In this document: piece after piece, positions 45,473-53,498 of the stretch
Layout of the letters: the number at the start of each line of letters is the position of its first letter
Numbering within the stretch: the stretch's first letter is position 1
From: Oscillospiraceae bacterium
Lineage (GTDB): Bacteria; Bacillota; Clostridia; Oscillospirales; Oscillospiraceae
NCBI GenBank assembly: GCA_022801715.1
Contig: JAAWSV010000014.1
Span: 1-57,449, forward strand
Length of the DNA stretch: 57,449 nt
Reading direction: 5' to 3'
Made by a program: the position numbers and the translations under genes
The notes under the pieces: model-generated
What the model was told of the DNA's origin: nothing
The model's input: the letters and a program-made list of their open reading frames with translations, nothing else
Database searches by the model: none

Positions 45473-46936
45473 TCAGCTCAGCTGCGCCAACAGCTCAGGG
45501 CTCAAAGCCTTGGTATAGTCGATCCCCGTCCGCCGCCGCGCCCCCTCCAGAAGCTTTCTGGTGACGCGGTTGGCCTCCCTCACAATCTCCTGCTCCGAAG
45601 CGGAGACCAATTCCCCATTTTCTACCACGATCCTGCCATTTACCACTGCGGTGTCAATCCGATGATTACAGCCGCAGTAGATAAGTGCGCCCAAGGGGTC
45701 CGACATGGCGCTGCCGTAGGCGATCTGATTCATGTCGATTAGGATAATATCCCCCATCTTCCCGATTTCCACACTGCCGATATCGTCCCGCCGTAGCAGC
45801 TTGGCGGCATTGTTGGTGGCCATCCGGAAAACATCCTCCGCATCGAACCACTCCTCCGGGCCAAAGTCCCGATGGACCCCCTGAATCCTGTGGACATAGA
45901 GGGTACTGCGCAGCTCCGCCAGCATGTCCCCGGAGTCGTTGCTGGAGCCGCCGTCCACACCGATTGTCACGTTGACCCCGGCCCTAACGCATGCCGGCAC
46001 CGGCGCCACCGGATAGCCCAGACGCATGTGGCAGGAGGGCGAGTGGGTCACACTGACCCCATATTTGGCCAGAATGGCGATCTCCTCATCGGTGTGTTGG
46101 GTAACATGGGCCAAGGAGAGGCGCGGGCCAAACCACCCTATGTCCTCCAAGTACCGGTGGGGCGTTGTGCCGAAGCGGGCCTGACACAGGGCCCTCTCGT
46201 CCGGGCGGGGGTGCAGGTGCGTATGGAGCAGTCCATCCCGCTCCTCCGCCATCCGCTGGAACTCCCGCAGCAGTTCCGGCATGGCAAAGGGAACGGTGGT
46301 CGGCCCCACGCCCACGCGGGTCATGGCGCCGCGGCTGCGGTCGTGGTACCGGGAAAAGGTGTCCGCACAGGCGGTCAGAATCGTATCTGGGTCCTCCATC
46401 AGGTCCTTGGCCTCTATGCCGAGGACCTTTTTCAGTTTGACCGGCAGATCGCCCTCCATCATCGGCATACATCCGCGAAATCCGTGGAAGCGCAGCCCCA
46501 GCTCCGAGACCGCCTGAAACTCCGGGTCCATCAAACTCCGCCGCCCTTGGGGAAAGCAGTACATGAAGTCCATGGAGGTTGTCACACCGGTGAGGAGCAG
46601 CTCCGCCGCGGAGAGACGGGCAGCGGCATAGACATCCTCCTCCTCCAGCTCACTCCAAGCTCCGTAGGAGAACAGCAGCCAGCGCAGCAGTCCCCCCTTC
46701 TGCATCAACGGCACATTGCGCGTCACATTCTGATAGAAGTGGTGGTGTGTGTTGATCAGTCCCGGCAGGGCCAGCTTGCCCTCGCCGCTCAAAACCCGGT
46801 CCGCCCCCTTCAGGGAGACTCCGTGGCCAATTTCCCTGATCTCGCCATCCACAATGCGGAGATCCACCCCCCGCTCGCGGCGCCGCTCCTGATCAAAGGT
46901 GTATAGATCCGAGATGTTTCTGATGATGATATCCAT
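45473..46936 (-). CDS. Amidohydrolase of the 8-oxoguanine deaminase/SsnA-like group
   Basis: 487 residues. Metal site: PGLINTHHHFYQN (about 58-70), HTHLHPRPDE (about 237), LAHVTQHTDEE (about 274) and the Asp of TIGVDGGSSNDSGDML (about 324). The HHHFYQ motif with SND is the pattern of 8-oxoguanine/guanine-type deaminases and triazine hydrolases; related SsnA is tied to purine fermentation. Substrate not settled. First gene of an operon with a Liv transporter, behind a leader with an internal terminator. Confidence 0.88.
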   Translation of the reverse strand: MDIIIRNISDLYTFDQERRRERGVDLRIVDGEIREIGHGVSLKGADRVLSGEGKLALPGLINTHHHFYQNVTRNVPLMQKGGLLRWLLFSYGAWSELEEEDVYAAARLSAAELLLTGVTTSMDFMYCFPQGRRSLMDPEFQAVSELGLRFHGFRGCMPMMEGDLPVKLKKVLGIEAKDLMEDPDTILTACADTFSRYHDRSRGAMTRVGVGPTTVPFAMPELLREFQRMAEERDGLLHTHLHPRPDERALCQARFGTTPHRYLEDIGWFGPRLSLAHVTQHTDEEIAILAKYGVSVTHSPSCHMRLGYPVAPVPACVRAGVNVTIGVDGGSSNDSGDMLAELRSTLYVHRIQGVHRDFGPEEWFDAEDVFRMATNNAAKLLRRDDIGSVEIGKMGDIILIDMNQIAYGSAMSDPLGALIYCGCNHRIDTAVVNGRIVVENGELVSASEQEIVREANRVTRKLLEGARRRTGIDYTKALSPELLAQLS

Positions 46937-46975
46937 ATCTCACTTCCCTTCGACAACTATCGACAGCCCGATGAT

Positions 46976-47036
46976 GAAAAAAGCCGCCAGCGTAAGGCTG
47001 GCGGCTGCTCATCCTGAATGATACTCATCCTATGAA
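46976..47036 (-). ncRNA. Leader RNA 1: conserved AGGAUGAGCA block with terminator hairpin
   Basis: On the minus strand, between promoter and amidohydrolase start. Two AGGAUGAG copies (complements at 47006-47015 and 47022-47031), then an AGCCGCCAGC/GCTGGCGGCT stem (46982-47006) and TTTTTT. It ends 40 bases before the ATG, so transcripts must pass a terminator. Leader 2 (54927-54990) matches in 18 of 21 positions before the stem and has the same stem core and CCTT loop edge. Looks like an attenuator or small riboswitch; the class is not one I recognise. Confidence 0.75.
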
Positions 47037-47067
47037 GTTTTTCTGTGCCCCTCTATTGAATGGCTAT

Positions 47068-47096
47068 ATTATACAGCAATCCGCAGACTTTGTCAA
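47068..47096 (-). promoter_or_regulatory. Sigma-A promoter of the amidohydrolase-Liv operon
   Basis: On the minus strand: TTGACA, 17 bases, TATAAT, both at consensus. It is flanked by an 8-base inverted repeat, TCTATTGA/TCAATAGA, at 47052-47059 and 47093-47100. Confidence 0.92.
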
Positions 47097-47177
47097 TAGA
47101 AATTATACAATTTGCTCAAAATTTTCCAGTTTTTCCACCATGTTCCTTGTCGGCCTTCCCCGTCACGGGGATTCCCC

Positions 47178-48776
47178 TCAGAAAATCGGCGGCTGGATGG
47201 TTTCGCCCAAGACAGCGCGCATGGCATCGGTGATCTCGCCCACGGTGGCGTAGGCGTTCACCGCCTCCAGCACCGCGGGGAAGATGTTGACCTTCGCCGC
47301 GCAGTCCTTTCGCACACGCTCCAGTGCCTTTGCCACGGCGGTATCGGAGCGCTGCTCCTTCACCCTCCGCAGACGGGACACCTGCTTGTCCCGTACGCCG
47401 CTGTCCGCCTGATAGATGGGCGGCTCGATGCTGTCGGCCTCCTCGTCCTGATACCGGTTCACGCCGACAATCGTCCGCTCCCCTCTCTGGATGGCCAGCT
47501 CCGCCGCGTAAGCCCGCTGCTGGATCTCCCGCTGGAGGCTCCCCTCCTTTACCGCACGCATCAGGCCCCCCTGCCTTTTCAGCTCCTCCATCTTCTCCGC
47601 CGCCTGCCGCACCAGCTCATCTGTCAGGTGCTCTACATAGTAGCTGCCGCCCAAGGGGTCCACCGTCTTGGTGATTCCGGACTCATAGGCAATCACCTGC
47701 TGGGTGCGCAGGGCCATCAAAGCGGAGGACTTGGTGGGGGTGGCGATGGCCTCGTCATAGGCGGGCGTGTGAATCGCCTGTGCGCCCCCCAAGGCGGAGG
47801 TCAGACACTGCAATGTAACCCGGATGATATTGTTCAGCGGCTCCCGGGCCGTCAGCGTGATGCCGTTGCCCCCGGCAAACACACGGAAGAGCAGAGATTT
47901 TGGGTTCTTCGCGCCGTACTGGTTTTTGACGATTCCCGACCACATCCGGCGGGCCGCCCGGTACTTGGCGATCTCCTCAAAGAAGTCCGTGCCGGTCCAC
48001 AGCTCGAAGGACAGGCGGGGCGCGAAGCTGTCGATGTCAATACCCCGCTTTAAGGTCTCATCGGCGATCATCTCCGCCGTGGCCAGCACCACCGCCAGCT
48101 CCTGTACGGCGTCCGCGCCGGACTCCCGCATGTGGTAGCCCGCAATATTGATGGGGTTCCACTTGGGGATGTGCTGTGCGCAGTACTCGATCATGTCCAC
48201 ACTGATGCGGATATGGTCCTCAATCGGGAAGATATAGGTATTGCGGGCCAGAAACTCCTTCACCATGTCGTTCTGGGTGGTGCCGGCGATCTGGTCAATG
48301 GGCGTCCCCTTCTTCATCGCAGCCGCCACATACATTGCCAAGATGATGATGGCGGTGGAGTTAATGGTAAAGGAGGTACTCACCTTCCCCAAGTCAATGC
48401 CGTCAAACAGGGCCTCCATGTCGGCCAGCGTGTCGATAGCCACGCCGATGCGGCCTACTTCGTCCTCCACAAGGGGATTGTCCGAGTCGTAGCCCAGCTG
48501 GGTGGGCAGGTCCAGGGCCACTGACAGCCCAGTGGACCCCTGGGACAGAAGGTACTTGTACCGGGCGTTGGACTCCTCCGCCGTGGCCAGACCGGAATAG
48601 AGCCGCATGGTCCACGTCCTGCCCCGGTACATGCTCTCATATACGCCTCTGGTGTAGGGGAACTGACCGGAATGCCCCAAGGCCTCGTCATAGCTGATGC
48701 CGGCTACATCCTCCGGTGTGTACAGCGGCTTAACCGCCATCCCCGACTCTGTAAAAAACTGTTTCACTTCCGCCAT
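47178..48776 (-). CDS. Methylmalonyl-CoA mutase-type large (catalytic) subunit
   Basis: 532 residues, the substrate-binding barrel without the B12 domain, which is encoded separately upstream. RTWTMRLYSGLATAEESN gives Arg58 and Tyr60, matching Arg87/Tyr89 of Propionibacterium mutase. GTTQND-MVKEFLARNTYIFP gives Gln168 and Arg178, matching Gln197/Arg207. Tyr plus Arg is the methylmalonyl-CoA pattern; isobutyryl- and hydroxyisobutyryl-CoA mutases have Gln at the second site. Interconverts (R)-methylmalonyl-CoA and succinyl-CoA by a radical route. Last gene of the operon; no MeaB chaperone in the window. Confidence 0.92.
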   Translation of the reverse strand: MAEVKQFFTESGMAVKPLYTPEDVAGISYDEALGHSGQFPYTRGVYESMYRGRTWTMRLYSGLATAEESNARYKYLLSQGSTGLSVALDLPTQLGYDSDNPLVEDEVGRIGVAIDTLADMEALFDGIDLGKVSTSFTINSTAIIILAMYVAAAMKKGTPIDQIAGTTQNDMVKEFLARNTYIFPIEDHIRISVDMIEYCAQHIPKWNPINIAGYHMRESGADAVQELAVVLATAEMIADETLKRGIDIDSFAPRLSFELWTGTDFFEEIAKYRAARRMWSGIVKNQYGAKNPKSLLFRVFAGGNGITLTAREPLNNIIRVTLQCLTSALGGAQAIHTPAYDEAIATPTKSSALMALRTQQVIAYESGITKTVDPLGGSYYVEHLTDELVRQAAEKMEELKRQGGLMRAVKEGSLQREIQQRAYAAELAIQRGERTIVGVNRYQDEEADSIEPPIYQADSGVRDKQVSRLRRVKEQRSDTAVAKALERVRKDCAAKVNIFPAVLEAVNAYATVGEITDAMRAVLGETIQPPIF

Positions 48777-48806
48777 GTTGATGCTCCTCTCCTGTAGTCG
48801 CAGCGT

Positions 48807-49202
48807 TCATTCCTCGCAGTGCTCCAAAATCCACTGGTTCATGGCCGCAAAGGTGGTCCCCACCGGAAATACGTTGTCCACGCCCAGCTCCAGCAGCCGG
48901 AGGACGTCCGCCTTAGGAATGACGCCGCCAATGAAAAACCGGCAGCGGAGCTTCTCCTCTCTCAACTTTTGCAGCATCCTGTCCGCCACACGCAGGTGGG
49001 TACCGGAGAGGACGCTCAAGCCGATAAAATCCGCGTCCCGCTCCTTGGCCGCGGCGGCGATGCTGTCTATACTCTGGCGCAGCCCCAAGTAGTGTACATC
49101 AAAGCCCGCGTCCCGCATGGACATCGCCACCAGACGGACGCCCTTGTCATGCCCGTCCAGTCCCGGCTTTGCCAGAATGACGCGCGGAGGTCTCTTTGTC
49201 AT
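48807..49202 (-). CDS. B12-binding subunit of the acyl-CoA mutase
   Basis: 131 residues from ATG 49202 with GAGGGAG; a start 30 bases earlier is not preferred. The cobalamin motif DxHxxG is D16-G-H18-D-K-G21 (His replaces the lower ligand), followed by SVLSGTH (S-x-L) near 73 and GGVIPKAD (GG) near 101. It pairs with the large subunit, giving the split mutase form common in clostridia. Confidence 0.95.
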   Translation of the reverse strand: MTKRPPRVILAKPGLDGHDKGVRLVAMSMRDAGFDVHYLGLRQSIDSIAAAAKERDADFIGLSVLSGTHLRVADRMLQKLREEKLRCRFFIGGVIPKADVLRLLELGVDNVFPVGTTFAAMNQWILEHCEE

Positions 49203-49212
49203 CGGTACTCCC

Positions 49213-49629
49213 TCACTTCCCCTGCGCTTCACCGGCGCAGCTCACAAACTCTGTCAGTACCCCGCAGGTATCCTTGGGGTGGATAAAAAAGGTGTCGCAG
49301 CCGCCGGCGCCTCGGGTGATCTCTCCCAGCACACGGTACCCCTGCTCCCTGCACTGTGCGCAGACCGCATAGATATCCGCCGTCTCATAGGCGATGTGGT
49401 GGATGCCCTCCCCCCGCTTGGCGATGAAGCGTCCGATATCCCCGTCTGGATGCAGCGGCTGCATCAGCTCCAGCAGCGGGCCGCTCTCAGTTTTTATCAT
49501 GACCATCTCCATAGAGGCCCCCTCCCGCAGGGGCTCCCGCTCCGCCTTCAGGTCCGGGAACAGCTGCCGATAGACCGTCAGGGTCTTCTCTATACTGTTG
49601 ACGGCAATTCCCAAGTGGTGAATTTTCAC
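49213..49629 (-). CDS. mce: Methylmalonyl-CoA epimerase
   Basis: 138 residues of the vicinal-oxygen-chelate fold. Metal ligands: His5 in IHHLGIAV, Glu in LLELMQPL (about 54), His in GIHHIAYE (about 77-78) and Glu in LTEFVS (about 127). IHPKDTCGVLTE is the family's C-terminal signature. Swaps the 2S and 2R forms so the mutase can act. Ten bases before the B12 subunit gene. Confidence 0.93.
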   Translation of the reverse strand: MKIHHLGIAVNSIEKTLTVYRQLFPDLKAEREPLREGASMEMVMIKTESGPLLELMQPLHPDGDIGRFIAKRGEGIHHIAYETADIYAVCAQCREQGYRVLGEITRGAGGCDTFFIHPKDTCGVLTEFVSCAGEAQGK

Positions 49630-49654
49630 AGCGCACCTCCTAAACAGTGTCCTC

Positions 49655-50893
49655 TCAATTCAAACCATCTCTCAGCCGTGTCTCGTCCGCCGCATCGGCG
49701 TATCGGATCGCCCCCGGCACCGGGCAGACGATCCGGCACAGTCCGCAGCCGGCACACAGCGCCCTGTCCACCTGCGGAACGCGGTCAGGGCCAAACCGAA
49801 TCGCCTGATAGGCCCCATCCCGGCAGGACACATAGCAGCGGCCGCACCGGATGCACCGGTTTTGATCAATCACGGCCCGCAGCTGCTGCTCCCGGCTCAA
49901 CGCCTCCGTGGAGGGCTGCACCTGCCCCACGGCAGTACCCACAAGCTCCGCAGCATCGGCAGCTCCGCTCTCCTCCAGATAGTTAGACAGCGTCAGCTGC
50001 AAATCCTCCACCACTCCATAGCCCTCCAGCATCACCTGCGTGGCCACCTGCACGGTGCTGGCCCCCAGCAGCAGGTACTCCAGCGCGTCTATCCCGCAGG
50101 TCACGCCGCCGATACCCGAGATGGGTCTGCCGGGATTGCGGCGGGCCATCTCATAGACGCAGTACTGCGCGGTGGGCTTGATCATTCCGCCGGAGAGTCC
50201 CACCACCGCGGTCTCATTTCCCACGGTGGGCATCATGTGCCTGGTAACGGGATTCCAGCCGCCCACGGCCTTCAGCGTGTTGATCCCGCTCACCGCGTCC
50301 GCCCCGCCGCCGAAGGCCGCTTGGGCAATGGCGCCGATGCTGTCGCAGATGCCCCCCAGCTTGACCATCACCGGCAGGACTGTCGCCTCCTTGATCCAGC
50401 CGATCACGCGGCAGACCGCCTCCGGGTTGCAGCAGACAGGGAGCCCGCTGCTGTCCGGGCAGGAGAGGCAGGCCTCGATGGCGTCCGCTCCGGCGACCTC
50501 ACACCGCCGGGCCATCTCCTGCCAGTCCTCCCTCTGATAGCGGCACTTGATACTGATAATCAGCATGTGATCAGGAAACTGCCGTTTCGCCCAAGCAAAG
50601 CCGTCAAAGGTCTCCTGTACCGACATATCAATCCGGAAGTCAATATTTCCCATGCCGGTGTAGTTGCGCTGGAGCATATGATCCGCGCCGCCGCTGCGGA
50701 CCCCCACAAACCGGGGGGAGAGTCCATGGTCGGGCAGGTCCTGGTCCAAGGAGATGCTCTTTGTCACCACGCCGCCCCAGCCCGCCTGATAGGCCCGGCA
50801 AACCATGTCGCCGGTACGCGCCACAGGAGACGCGGCCAGAAAGAACGGGTTTTTACAGCGAAACCCCAAAAACTCAATGGACAGATCTCTCAT
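49655..50893 (-). CDS. preA: PreA-like dihydropyrimidine dehydrogenase subunit
   Basis: 412 residues. The FMN barrel (about 1-310) starts SIEFLGFRCKNPFFLAASPVA; KSISLDQDLPDHGLSPR follows; SISGIGGV and GASTVQVATQVM bind FMN. The active-site region reads CLSCPD-SSGLPVCCNPE, a variant of the usual NFSCP form, with a Cys where the dehydrogenase loop Cys lies. Two 4Fe-4S clusters: CIRCGRCYVSC (about 344) and CAGCGLCRIVCP (about 379). With PreT it would reduce uracil or thymine; the variant site leaves other substrates open. It overlaps preT by 20 bases. Confidence 0.88.
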   Translation of the reverse strand: MRDLSIEFLGFRCKNPFFLAASPVARTGDMVCRAYQAGWGGVVTKSISLDQDLPDHGLSPRFVGVRSGGADHMLQRNYTGMGNIDFRIDMSVQETFDGFAWAKRQFPDHMLIISIKCRYQREDWQEMARRCEVAGADAIEACLSCPDSSGLPVCCNPEAVCRVIGWIKEATVLPVMVKLGGICDSIGAIAQAAFGGGADAVSGINTLKAVGGWNPVTRHMMPTVGNETAVVGLSGGMIKPTAQYCVYEMARRNPGRPISGIGGVTCGIDALEYLLLGASTVQVATQVMLEGYGVVEDLQLTLSNYLEESGAADAAELVGTAVGQVQPSTEALSREQQLRAVIDQNRCIRCGRCYVSCRDGAYQAIRFGPDRVPQVDRALCAGCGLCRIVCPVPGAIRYADAADETRLRDGLN

Positions 50894-52241
50894 AGCCTCT
50901 CCCCTCCTCCCTCAGATAGGTGTGCAGCGCATAGGCCGCGGCTTTTCCGCCCCCTGCCGCCTCCACCACGGTCCGTCCTCCCGCCGCGTCGCCGGCGGCA
51001 AAGACCCCCGCCACGTCCGCACGGTACCGCTCCTTTATAGCGATCTGTCCGCCGGAGATGGCGATACCGCTCTCCAGCAGGTCTGCCTCCTTAAGGGCGT
51101 ATCCCACCGCAAATACCAGCATATCCGCCGGCACAGTGAAATCGTATGTCTCCCGCAGGGGTGCCGGCGCAGTACCGCCTGCCGGTGTCCTCTCCGGCGC
51201 GGTGCGGCGAAAGCGCACGCCCGTCACACGGCCGTTCTCCTGCTGCACCGCAAGCGGCACGGCACAGAGCTGGAGCGCGATGCCCTCCTGAAAGGCCTCC
51301 TCCCGCTCCTCCGGCAGCGCCTTCACTTGGAGACTGCCGCCCCGGTAGCAGATGGTCACCTGCCCCACGCCCCTCCGAAGCAGCACCCGGGCGGTATCCA
51401 TCGCCACGTTGCCGCCGCCGATCACCACCGCCCTCTCATGGCCCTCCCCACACCAATCGGAACCGGTGAGAATCTGGTCGGCTGTATAGACATCCACGGC
51501 CTCGGCGCCCTCAATCGGCAGCGCCCGGCAGCGCATCTTGCCCAAGGCCAAGATGACGCCCCGGTATCCCCGCTGGAACAGCTTCCGTACTGTCAAGTCA
51601 CGCCCCAGCCGGACACCGGTATGTACGGCGATGTCCTCTGTCAAGCGATGGATCTCCCCCTGCACCAGCTCCGGAGACAGCCGGAATGCCGGAATGCCCC
51701 CGGTCAGACGGCCGCCCAATCGGTCTGACGCCTCGTAGATACTCACCTGATACCCAAACTGCTTGAGATACCAAGCCGCCGAGAGGCCCGCCGGCCCGCC
51801 ACCCACAACGGCCACCGCGCCCTGACCATCCGGCAGGTACGACACCATCTCCACCGCCCCCTCCCGGAGGAAGCGCAGCTCCCCACCGCAGGCCGCCGCA
51901 GCCTGATAGGACGCCGGGTGCATCCGTCCGCGTGTGATGGCGCAGGCCTGCAGTGCGCGGATATCAATGGGCCGGCCCAAGGCCGCGGAGACACAATTTT
52001 TCTGGCAGGTCTCCGCCGAGGGACAAACATATCCACAGATCAGCCCCAGCGGGTTGTCCCTTTCAATCGCCGCCGCGGCGGCGGCACAGTCCCCCTTTTG
52101 CAGCAATCCCACAAACCGCTTGACATCCACACCAGCGGGACAGCCCTTTGTACAGGGGGCGTCATGGCACTGGAGACACCGCTCCGCCTCCCGGATTCCC
52201 CCGGCGACGCGTGCGGCGTATTGCTCCTCTGTCCGCATCAT
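50874..52241 (-). CDS. preT: PreT-like flavoprotein (NAD(P)H-dependent)
   Basis: 455 residues from ATG 52241, or ATG 52238 which is better spaced from GAGG; the longer frame upstream overlaps the CoA-transferase gene and is not real. N-terminal Fe-S binding domain (CLQCHDAPCTKGCPAGVDV, then CGYVCPSAETCQKNC). FAD site is VVGGGPAGLSAAWYL and NAD(P) site is VVIGGGNVAMDTARVLLRR. C-terminal GVFAAGDAAGGRTVVEA closes the FAD site. It passes electrons to PreA. Same domain as the glutamate synthase small chain. Confidence 0.93.
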   Translation of the reverse strand: MMRTEEQYAARVAGGIREAERCLQCHDAPCTKGCPAGVDVKRFVGLLQKGDCAAAAAAIERDNPLGLICGYVCPSAETCQKNCVSAALGRPIDIRALQACAITRGRMHPASYQAAAACGGELRFLREGAVEMVSYLPDGQGAVAVVGGGPAGLSAAWYLKQFGYQVSIYEASDRLGGRLTGGIPAFRLSPELVQGEIHRLTEDIAVHTGVRLGRDLTVRKLFQRGYRGVILALGKMRCRALPIEGAEAVDVYTADQILTGSDWCGEGHERAVVIGGGNVAMDTARVLLRRGVGQVTICYRGGSLQVKALPEEREEAFQEGIALQLCAVPLAVQQENGRVTGVRFRRTAPERTPAGGTAPAPLRETYDFTVPADMLVFAVGYALKEADLLESGIAISGGQIAIKERYRADVAGVFAAGDAAGGRTVVEAAGGGKAAAYALHTYLREEGRGYERSVH

Positions 52242-52260
52242 ACGCACCTCGTCCCCCCTC

Positions 52261-53457
52261 TCATCCCTGCACCCCCACAGCGCCCGCCGCCGCCATGGAG
52301 TGCACCTGCTCGCGGGAGTATCCGATCCCGCCGAGAATTTCCTCTGTGTGCTCCCCCAGACTTGGCGGGCCCCTTCTCGCGGCACAGACCTGTCCGGAGA
52401 ACCGCAGGGGCAGCGCCAGCGCCGGTATGGTCTCCCCATTGGGGTGCTTCATCTGGAGAACCATGTGCCGCTCCAGCAGATGGGGGTCCTGCACCACCTG
52501 ATCAATGGAGTTGATCACGCCGCAGGGAATCCCCGCCTCATCCAGCCGCCGGATGCACTCCTCCACCGTGTACGAGCGCAGCTGCTCCTCAATCTCCCTG
52601 TGGAGTGCCTCTTGGTGCTCCACCCGCTGCCAGTTCTCCCGGTACTCCTCCCGCTCCTTCAGATGGGACATCGAGAAGATGTCACAGAATTTTTCCCACA
52701 GGGCCTGGTTGCCGCTGCCCATGACAAAGGAGCCGTCGGACACCCGAAAGGCCTCATAGGGGGCGTTCAGGGGGGAGGCCGAGCCCATCCGTGTCCCGAT
52801 GGAACCGTCGGCATAGTAGCTCATCGCCGCCATCATCCCCCAAGCCGCCCCCGTCTCAAAGAGGGAGGCATCCACATGGCACCCTTTTCCCGAGCGCTCC
52901 CGGCCCATTAGGGCGGCCAGCACGCCGATGGCTCCATACATCCCGCCGCCAATATCGGTGATTGGGTAGCCCACCTTCACAGGTTCGCCGCCCCGCTCCC
53001 CGGTCACATACATGATGCCGGACATGGCCTGGGCAATCAAATCGAACCCCCCCTTGCCCGCATAGGGGCCCGTCTGGCCAAAGCCAGAGATGGAGCAGCA
53101 GATCAGTCCGGGGTTCTCCTTTGACAGACTCTCATAGTCCAGCCCAAACCTTTTCAACGTTCCCACGCGGAAGTTCTCCACCAGAACATCGGCGGTCTCT
53201 ATCAGCTTTTTCAGCGCCGACAGGGCCTCCTCGTGCTTGATATTCAGTGCCAGACTGCGCTTGTTGCGGTTGACCGCCAGAAAGCTGGTACTCTCCCCGT
53301 CGATGAACTTGGGCCCATAGGTGCGGTACACCTCCCCTTTCACCGGGGGCTCCACCTTGATCACATCCGCCCCCAGATCCCCCAGAATCTCCGAGCAGTA
53401 GGATGCCGAGAGGAACTGGGTCATGTCGATCACCTTGACGCCTTGCAGTAAATCCAT
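52261..53457 (-). CDS. Family III CoA-transferase (CaiB/BaiF type)
   Basis: 398 residues from ATG 53457 with AAGGAGG; the longer frame lacks a site. Family III signatures: GVKVIDMTQFLSASYCSEILGDLGADVIKVEPP at the start, LAVNRNKRSLALNIK (about 60), DVLVENFRVGTLKRFGLD (about 90), and catalytic Asp139 in GKGGFDLIAQAMSG. Moves CoA between carboxylic acids. Succinyl-CoA formed by the operon's mutase could be the donor, with methylmalonate or a ureido acid as acceptor (inference). Confidence 0.93.
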   Translation of the reverse strand: MDLLQGVKVIDMTQFLSASYCSEILGDLGADVIKVEPPVKGEVYRTYGPKFIDGESTSFLAVNRNKRSLALNIKHEEALSALKKLIETADVLVENFRVGTLKRFGLDYESLSKENPGLICCSISGFGQTGPYAGKGGFDLIAQAMSGIMYVTGERGGEPVKVGYPITDIGGGMYGAIGVLAALMGRERSGKGCHVDASLFETGAAWGMMAAMSYYADGSIGTRMGSASPLNAPYEAFRVSDGSFVMGSGNQALWEKFCDIFSMSHLKEREEYRENWQRVEHQEALHREIEEQLRSYTVEECIRRLDEAGIPCGVINSIDQVVQDPHLLERHMVLQMKHPNGETIPALALPLRFSGQVCAARRGPPSLGEHTEEILGGIGYSREQVHSMAAAGAVGVQG

Positions 53458-53498
53458 AGCTGCCTCCTTATTCTTAGAAATCCTCTCCGCCATCCCTC

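Noticed and set aside
46976..47036. Known purine riboswitch, guanidine riboswitch or ANTAR two-hairpin element
   Set aside because: There is no three-way junction, no ACGR-looped tandem hairpin and no hexaloop with A at position 1 and G at position 4, so no known class is assigned.
47178..48776. Isobutyryl-CoA or 2-hydroxyisobutyryl-CoA mutase
   Set aside because: Tyr60 and Arg178 match the methylmalonyl-CoA pattern; the other mutases have Phe or Ile with Gln at these sites.
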